Assembly: GCA_024641855.1 (NCBI GenBank)
Contig: JAHECG010000001.1
Span: 1-64,000 of the forward strand
Direction of reading: 5' to 3'
DNA length: 64,000 nucleotides
From: Betaproteobacteria bacterium
GTDB lineage: Bacteria > Pseudomonadota > Gammaproteobacteria > Burkholderiales > Thiobacteraceae
Shown here: positions 59,453 to 64,000 of the stretch, piece by piece
How the letters are laid out: every line of letters begins with the position of its first letter
Numbering within the stretch: position 1 is the stretch's first letter
Notes under the pieces: generated by a model
The model's database searches: none
Told to the model about the DNA's origin: nothing
What the model saw: the letters and a program-made list of their open reading frames with translations, nothing else
Program-made: the position numbers and the translations under genes

Positions 59453-59502
59453 AAAGAATCCGGCTAAAGGCGGGTGAAGCTCACCCTGAGCATTGATTCT
59501 TT
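59453..59502 (-). promoter_or_regulatory. Nested hairpin in the leader of the REC-TPR gene
   Basis: Arms AAAGAATC (59453-59460) and GATTCTTT (59495-59502) are exact inverted repeats and enclose GGGTGA-AGC-TCACCC (59472-59486). On the minus strand the outer arm ends two bases before the ATG at 59450. A mRNA stem here could limit initiation; this is structural inference. Confidence 0.45.
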
Positions 59503-59556
59503 AACGGCAGGAACCCTGTTAGTTTTAGGGGTGTATCAAGGTACAGCTAAAGATAA

Positions 59557-60357
59557 TTACGTTGTGCCAGGGGCGTTTCTGGTCCAAGCCGAGGCGTCGA
59601 TGGTTTCACGGTAGGCGTGCCAAGTTGCGTGCCCGATTAAAGGCAACATAACGATAAAGCTTAAGAATGCAGTGGCGAATCCAATCAAAACCGTTAACCC
59701 GATTAAACTGATCCAAACTAACATCGCAGCCTTGTTGTTTAGAACTGCATTCACGCTGCTTACGACCGCTGTAATCGAGTCAACTTTACGATCCATGATC
59801 ATCGGTAAAGAGAAGGCGCTGACGGCAAATACGATCGCGGCAAAAATTGATCCAACTGCGCTGCCGATGCCGAGGAAGGGCACGAGTTCTTGCCAGCTCG
59901 GATTCGCTTCGACAGGAACAAAAATATGCACCATGGCGGCGGCGCGAGCCCAGATTAATAACACGATTAGCAAGACTAAGCCCAACACCATTAGGCCACG
60001 TACATGGTGCCAACCTTCCTGGATACAGTAGCCCATGAACGGCTTTAAACCGGCCTCTAATTGGCGGCTGATGGAATAAAGGCCGACCGCTAAGATCGGG
60101 CCAACGAATACAAAGCCAGTCGCTAACCCTAAGTACAAGGCAAGCGTGCCATAGCGCCAAGTGAGCGAGCCAATAGCTAAACTGATGAATGTCAAAACCA
60201 AACCATAGGTCAGACTTAAGCGCGGTGCGCGGGTTATATCGGCCCACCCGAGACGTAACCAGCGCAACGGGGCAGTCGCTTGTAACGTTCGGCAGGGGGC
60301 GGGAAACGGTCGCTCTGTCGGGGCTTCGGCGGATTCCGTAACGGGTTGCGTCGACAT
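59557..60357 (-). CDS. DUF2189-type integral membrane protein
   Basis: Protein of 266 aa with about six membrane spans after a ~50-aa polar N-terminus (RPFPAPCRTLQATAPLRWLRLGWADITRAP...). GPILAVGLYSISRQLEAG and LPLIGHATWHAYRETIDASAW are the typical family stretches; the last matches the DUF2189 C-terminal signature. Function is unknown; family members are sometimes linked to respiratory membrane proteins, which is not established here. It is divergent from the mlaF-like gene, with repeated TGGGTA sites between them. Confidence 0.82.
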   Translation of the reverse strand: MSTQPVTESAEAPTERPFPAPCRTLQATAPLRWLRLGWADITRAPRLSLTYGLVLTFISLAIGSLTWRYGTLALYLGLATGFVFVGPILAVGLYSISRQLEAGLKPFMGYCIQEGWHHVRGLMVLGLVLLIVLLIWARAAAMVHIFVPVEANPSWQELVPFLGIGSAVGSIFAAIVFAVSAFSLPMIMDRKVDSITAVVSSVNAVLNNKAAMLVWISLIGLTVLIGFATAFLSFIVMLPLIGHATWHAYRETIDASAWTRNAPGTT

Positions 60358-60368
60358 GTTTTTCTCCT

Positions 60369-60509
60369 TGGGTATTTATTACCCATAAGCACCCGCCTGA
60401 GCGTAGCGACGCTTATGACTGTTATTTTTGTTTTAGCGGAATCATTTTATACCCATGATAAGGTTTTTGGGTATTAGCGCTAAGCTTGGAGGTGAGTTTT
60501 TGATGGGTA
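60369..60509. promoter_or_regulatory. Cluster of TGGGTA half-sites in a divergent intergenic region
   Basis: TGGGTA-TTTAT-TACCCA (60369-60385) is a perfect inverted repeat. Further copies are TACCCA at 60450-60455, TGGGTA at 60468-60473 and TGGGTA at 60504-60509. Five half-sites in 141 bp between the DUF2189 gene and the MlaF-like gene suggest an operator for an unknown regulator. The rest of the 232-bp gap shows no ORF. Confidence 0.55.
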
Positions 60510-60589
60510 TTACTGGATTGCGTCTTGACGTCAGTCGCGGCTTTGCGCAAGCTAGCGCTTTCTTATGAATTGCCGCCCGGGAGTTTTCG

Positions 60590-61408
60590 TTGTCAGCAGC
60601 AGAAAATTTAGTTGAGATCAAAGATCTGCATTTTTCCTATAACCATAATCCGGTGCTAAAGGGGATCAATCTTGCTATTCCACGCGGCAAGGTGGTGGCG
60701 ATTTTGGGGGCAAGCGGTTGCGGTAAAACTACGTTGCTCCGGCAAATTGGCGGCCAACTTACGCCTGCTTCCGGTCAGGTCAAAGTGGCGGGACAGGTGG
60801 TGCATGAATTAGACGATGCTGCTTTGTACGCGCTGCGGCGGCAGATGGGTATGATGTTTCAAGCAGGCGGGCTGTTTAGTGACTTGTCGGTATTTGAAAA
60901 TTTGGCGTTTCCGATGCGTGAACATACGAATTTAGTGCCAAGCATGATCCGTGATCTGGTGTTGATGAAGTTGCATGCCGTGGGCTTGCGCGGCGTGCAT
61001 GATTTTCGCACGGATGATCTTTCGGGTGGCATGGCGCGTCGTGTGGCGCTCGCCCGCGCCATCGCGCTGGATCCGATGTTGGTGATGTACGACGAACCGT
61101 TCGCCGGTTTGGATCCGATTTCCCTGAGTGTGATCGCGAATTTGATTCGACGCCTGAACGACGCGCTTGGCATTACGTCGATTGTCGTCACCTACGATAT
61201 GGCCGAGTCGTTCAAAGTGGTGGACTTGGTGTATTTTATTTCGGAAGGTGTAGTCGTGGCCTCCGGCACGCCGACGGAGATGCTGGCGTCGCAACATCCT
61301 TTCGTCAAACAGTTCGTCAACGGTGATTTTGACGGCCCGGTGAGCTTTCACTACCCAGCGAAAACGCTGTCGCAAGACCTCGCGCTCAATTCAACCCGCG
61401 CCGCCTAG
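60590..61408 (+). CDS. MlaF-like ABC transporter ATPase, orphan, with Tyr in the H-loop
   Basis: Protein of 272 aa starting at TTG (GGGAG upstream). MlaF-type features: Walker A GASGCGKTT near 40-48, Q-loop MFQAGGLFSDLSVFENLAFPMREH, LSGGMARRVALARA, Walker B LVMYDEPFAGLDP. The H-loop, normally VVTHD, reads VVTYD with Tyr at residue 202, at the position of E. coli MlaF H203. MlaE, MlaD, MlaC and MlaB are not adjacent, so permease partners must be elsewhere. Predicted role: phospholipid transport ATPase of the inner membrane. Confidence 0.85.
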   Translation: MSAAENLVEIKDLHFSYNHNPVLKGINLAIPRGKVVAILGASGCGKTTLLRQIGGQLTPASGQVKVAGQVVHELDDAALYALRRQMGMMFQAGGLFSDLSVFENLAFPMREHTNLVPSMIRDLVLMKLHAVGLRGVHDFRTDDLSGGMARRVALARAIALDPMLVMYDEPFAGLDPISLSVIANLIRRLNDALGITSIVVTYDMAESFKVVDLVYFISEGVVVASGTPTEMLASQHPFVKQFVNGDFDGPVSFHYPAKTLSQDLALNSTRAA

Positions 61409-61410
61409 TA

Positions 61411-61779
61411 TTACATGACGCTGCCAAAGCTCTGATCGACCGCGCTAGCCGGTGCTTTTAGGCCGGCGATACGGCAGCCCTGTGCGATCGGGCCACCTGG
61501 AAAGATCCGATATAAGAATTTAATCCCGCCCTGGGCGTGAAAATGTTCATCCAATGCATCGTGCAAGGCGCGGCCATGGATCCCTTTCCCCTCCACGTTA
61601 CGTGCGAAATACTCCTGTAAAGCACGGATGACTTCCCAGTGTTCGGCGCGCAGATTTAAGCCTTCTTGTTGCGCGCAGAGATGAGCTTGCTCCGAAGTCC
61701 AGTCGATGGGTGCATGGGGAAAATCCACCGGTGGCCTAGGGGTATGGCCACGCAATATTTGTAAATGCGCGTCGAGCAT
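61411..61779 (-). CDS. TusE/DsrC-family sulfur-relay protein lacking the penultimate Cys
   Basis: Protein of 122 aa with the DsrC fold signature GGIKFLYRIFPGGPIAQGCRIAGL near the C-terminus. In DsrC and TusE the penultimate residue is a conserved Cys (CysA); here the tail is VDQSFGSVM and no Cys is present there. C102 in QGCRIAGL corresponds to the second conserved Cys (CysB) of DsrC, and there is another at C35. So it is probably one of the DsrC-like regulatory paralogues rather than an electron-carrying DsrC. Converges with the MlaF-like gene, 2 bp apart. Confidence 0.87.
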   Translation of the reverse strand: MLDAHLQILRGHTPRPPVDFPHAPIDWTSEQAHLCAQQEGLNLRAEHWEVIRALQEYFARNVEGKGIHGRALHDALDEHFHAQGGIKFLYRIFPGGPIAQGCRIAGLKAPASAVDQSFGSVM

Positions 61780-61906
61780 GATGGTCTCCTTGTCAGTGTC
61801 TGGATAGTTTCAAGCTAGAACCTATCAACGCAATTTTCAAGACATAAAGGGTATGAATGCCAAAATGAGCGGGGTGCTAAAACAACCGCTACCCGAGGGT
61901 GTATTT

Positions 61907-63019
61907 TTAGTGGACTTGCCGCAACTGTTGCAAACGTTGTTCGATAAAAGCTAATAGATCCGGCGATAGGCTATTGCTGGCACGCGCACGGAGATAGGCT
62001 TGTTCCGCGTCGGCATAATGCTTTTCAGCTTGCAGCGAGATACCTAATCCCATCAACCAATTGCCGCGATTGGGCTGCGCTTTGAGGGCGGCTTGGAATT
62101 GGCCGATGGCTTCGGCATGGCGTCCGATGCGCTGCAGTAAAGCCGCGTAAAAACCATGATAATCAGCATGGCCACTGGCTTGTGCCGCATATTTTTCCAG
62201 GGTTGTTAAGGCGGCGGTAGCGTCCCCTTGCTCCAGTTGAACGCTGGCTAGTGTGGAGGCCAGCGAGGCGACGGCTAAATTAAGTTTTAGGCCATCTTGC
62301 AATGTTTGTTCCGCCGACGGATAGCGCTTGGCTTTTAAGAATAGGCTCAATAAAGCTTGTCGTGCTGCCAGGTGCCGAGGGTCCAGCCGTAGCGCCTCTT
62401 CGAGAGCGGTTTGCGCGTCTTGGGATCTATTTTGTGAAACGAAGGCTAACGCTTCGCGATAGCGAAAATCGGCCTGCTGTTCTTTGGAGACGTGTTTCAT
62501 ACTCAATGTCGTGTTTTCCGTGCTGGGGCTCGTTTTAATCCCGGGTTCTACTTTGTCACCATTCTCGGTAGCGTCTGCGCGTGCGGGTAATAAAAACGTT
62601 GAGATCGTCTTGGTCGGTTTGCTGTTGTTCGGTGAAATTGAGGTCGGAGCAGGACCCGGAATCGGGGTGGGTATAACAGCGCGAGGTTGGATATCATCCG
62701 CTGCTGTGAGTATCCGTGCCTGATCCAATGAAGTAGCGGATTGTAATTGCAATGGCTGCGGGGTTGTCGTTAAGGGCACTGAGGCGGGCTGCGCGGTTAC
62801 CGTCGGTGGGATGGGTAATATCGCAGGCGGTATCGCACGCCAAATAAAAAACGTGAGTAACAAGATAACAGCGATTATCAACGCAATCCACAACCAAGGC
62901 CGAACAGGAGCTGTTGAAAAACGCGCTGGCACAGCGCGCACCATGCCGGGCAGGCGTTGCTGCGCCGTACTGTCGTGGCGCTCGTCGAGCTCCAGCAACA
63001 TACGGTTGATAACGCTCAT
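61907..63019 (-). CDS. mshN: MSHA biogenesis protein MshN-like (TPR)
   Basis: Protein of 370 aa. The ATG of MSVINRMLLELDERH is chosen, overlapping the mshM stop by ATGA. One membrane span (about 42-62), a long Pro/Thr-rich linker, then tetratricopeptide repeats (about 195-365; ALAFVSQNRSQDAQTALEEALRLDP). SVINRMLLELDERH is the MshN start. It anchors in the inner membrane with a periplasmic TPR domain. It is the last minus-strand gene of this arm. Confidence 0.85.
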   Translation of the reverse strand: MSVINRMLLELDERHDSTAQQRLPGMVRAVPARFSTAPVRPWLWIALIIAVILLLTFFIWRAIPPAILPIPPTVTAQPASVPLTTTPQPLQLQSATSLDQARILTAADDIQPRAVIPTPIPGPAPTSISPNNSKPTKTISTFLLPARADATENGDKVEPGIKTSPSTENTTLSMKHVSKEQQADFRYREALAFVSQNRSQDAQTALEEALRLDPRHLAARQALLSLFLKAKRYPSAEQTLQDGLKLNLAVASLASTLASVQLEQGDATAALTTLEKYAAQASGHADYHGFYAALLQRIGRHAEAIGQFQAALKAQPNRGNWLMGLGISLQAEKHYADAEQAYLRARASNSLSPDLLAFIEQRLQQLRQVH

Positions 63020-63912
63020 CGCATGACCATCCAACCGCTTAAGCCCAACCCGATACTCAGCAGGCCCAGCGCGATCCACCACCATTGTTTTTTATTTTTT
63101 ATGATTGCCGCAGGGGTATCGGAAGCGGCTACGCGGATATGCTTTTCTTCGACTTGTTGCTTACCTTCGCCAAAGACTAGCAGCAAGGCTTTATGACACA
63201 GAATATTAATAATGCGCGGCGTGCCACCGCTAGCTTGATAAAGCGCATTGAGTGCGCCTTGGGTGAACAAGGCGCCACCTGGATAGCCGGCTACGGTCAA
63301 ACGATGCGAGACATAGTAATCCAGCTCAGTGCGGGTTAATGGCGCCAGCGCATAGTGAAATGCGATGCGTTGCTTAAGTTGGCGCAGAGACGGTAGATTG
63401 AGCTTATCATCCAACTCCGGTTGCCCGAATAAGATCACTTGTAGCAGTTTACGTTTTTCTGTTTCAAGGTTGGACAGCAAACGCAGGGCTTCCAGTGTCT
63501 CGATCGGCATGGCTTGTGCTTCGTCCAGGGTGACCACAACTTGTTTACCTGCGCGCGCATATTCGAGTAGGGCCAGCGTTAGTGCCTTTAACATCAAGTG
63601 CTGATCGAGGTCATGCCGAACTTTGAGTTTCAATTCGTCGGCGAGCGCAGCCAATAGCGTGTTGGGTTCTAAATAAGGGTTTGGGATATAAGCGGAGACA
63701 TAGCGATCACCGAGGCTGGCGAGAAACTTGCGGCACAGCAAGGTTTTTCCGGTGCCCACTTCACCGGTGATTTTGATAAAGCCCTCGCCATTTTTAACGG
63801 CGATCAACAGGGTATTGAGCGCTTCCTGAAAGACGCCAGAGGCGAAAGAGAAAGCGGTGTCCGGTGTAATGGAGAACGGCGCTTCGCGCAATCCAAAATG
63901 TTTTCTGTACAT
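63016..63912 (-). CDS. mshM: MSHA biogenesis AAA-type ATPase MshM (ExeA family)
   Basis: Protein of 298 aa. MYRKHFGLREAPFSITPD is the ExeA/MshM signature; Walker A GEVGTGKT is at 50-57, Walker B VVVTLDEAQAM follows, and LPSLRQLKQRIAFHYALAPL is the family C-domain. A C-terminal membrane span lies at about 276-296, as in MshM. The final 88 bp of the window hold no further gene start; the mshI-L genes probably lie just outside. Confidence 0.87.
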   Translation of the reverse strand: MYRKHFGLREAPFSITPDTAFSFASGVFQEALNTLLIAVKNGEGFIKITGEVGTGKTLLCRKFLASLGDRYVSAYIPNPYLEPNTLLAALADELKLKVRHDLDQHLMLKALTLALLEYARAGKQVVVTLDEAQAMPIETLEALRLLSNLETEKRKLLQVILFGQPELDDKLNLPSLRQLKQRIAFHYALAPLTRTELDYYVSHRLTVAGYPGGALFTQGALNALYQASGGTPRIINILCHKALLLVFGEGKQQVEEKHIRVAASDTPAAIIKNKKQWWWIALGLLSIGLGLSGWMVMR

Positions 63913-64000
63913 AATAGTTACCGCAATGCGATTGCGTCGAATTATACCGCGTTATGTCGTTGGAAAATCTGTGTCTAAGGCTTTGGCGAGTTACGTTGTT

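Overview
The window is a gene-dense chromosomal segment from a Gram-negative proteobacterium of the gamma/beta group. Supporting evidence: a complete mraZ-to-lpxC division and cell-wall (dcw) cluster with murB between murC and ddl; secB, lpxC and an MlaF-like ATPase (outer-membrane biology); a DNPR-type MurE (meso-diaminopimelate peptidoglycan); an erpA-type A-type carrier; MSHA-type pilus genes; and the block rplM-rpsI-argC-DUF6776-bactofilin-erpA. No rRNA or tRNA gene is present, so I do not go below class level. No prophage, integrase, IS transposase or CRISPR array was found; the region is core-like with small accessory islands.

Layout. 1-2.7 kb: trxC, secB, an SH3-like exported protein, gpsA and a 68-aa protein. 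2.7-8.7 kb: less conserved genes (orphan ParA, a DUF6231-like protein, a small zinc-ribbon protein, an FHA membrane protein paired with an exported trypsin-like protease, a YhiN/BaiN-type flavoprotein, a small membrane protein). 8.66-9.06 kb: a 400-bp gene-free stretch with a perfect 46-bp palindrome, an AT-rich tract, and a sigma70 promoter overlapped by four GTGG boxes at 10-bp spacing (MraZ operator). 9.06-28.1 kb: mraZ-rsmH-ftsL-ftsI-murE-murF-mraY-murD-ftsW-murG-murC-murB-ddl-ftsQ-ftsA-ftsZ-lpxC, mostly overlapping by 4 nt. Three junctions (mraY/murD, murG/murC, ftsA/ftsZ) hold three different dispersed-type palindromic repeats, and ftsW/murG holds a 37-codon ORF coupled by ATGA at both ends. 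28.1-33.0 kb: a small membrane protein, dciA (DUF721), an M23 peptidase, secA behind a strong hairpin that coincides with a 15-codon leader ORF, and trmL.

33.1-39.3 kb: one arm of an MSHA-type pilus locus (mshE with a predicted c-di-GMP-binding N-terminus, mshG, six pilin-like genes). 39.3-44.2 kb: rplM-rpsI (promoter and terminator visible), argC, DUF6776, bactofilin, erpA (terminator) and citrate synthase. 44.2-50.2 kb: a MoaD-like protein without its diglycine tail, an orphan GspE/PilB-type ATPase, a NarL-type response regulator, three small unknown minus-strand ORFs and a hybrid histidine kinase. 50.4-57.1 kb: uvrA, a YajR-like MFS transporter, ssb, a CBS protein and a beta-CASP metallo-beta-lactamase. 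57.1-61.8 kb: a soluble histidine kinase coupled to a REC-TPR protein, a DUF2189 membrane protein, an orphan MlaF-like ATPase with Tyr in the H-loop, and a DsrC/TusE paralogue lacking the penultimate Cys. 61.9-63.9 kb: mshN and mshM, the other arm of the split pilus locus.

The main story is envelope growth (dcw, lpxC, secA/secB, Mla) plus a c-di-GMP-responsive pilus. The points most worth a second look are the ftsW/murG micro-ORF, the repeats in dcw junctions, the secA leader, and the small-ORF/two-component island at 46.6-50.2 kb. All family assignments come from reading motifs; no database search was run.
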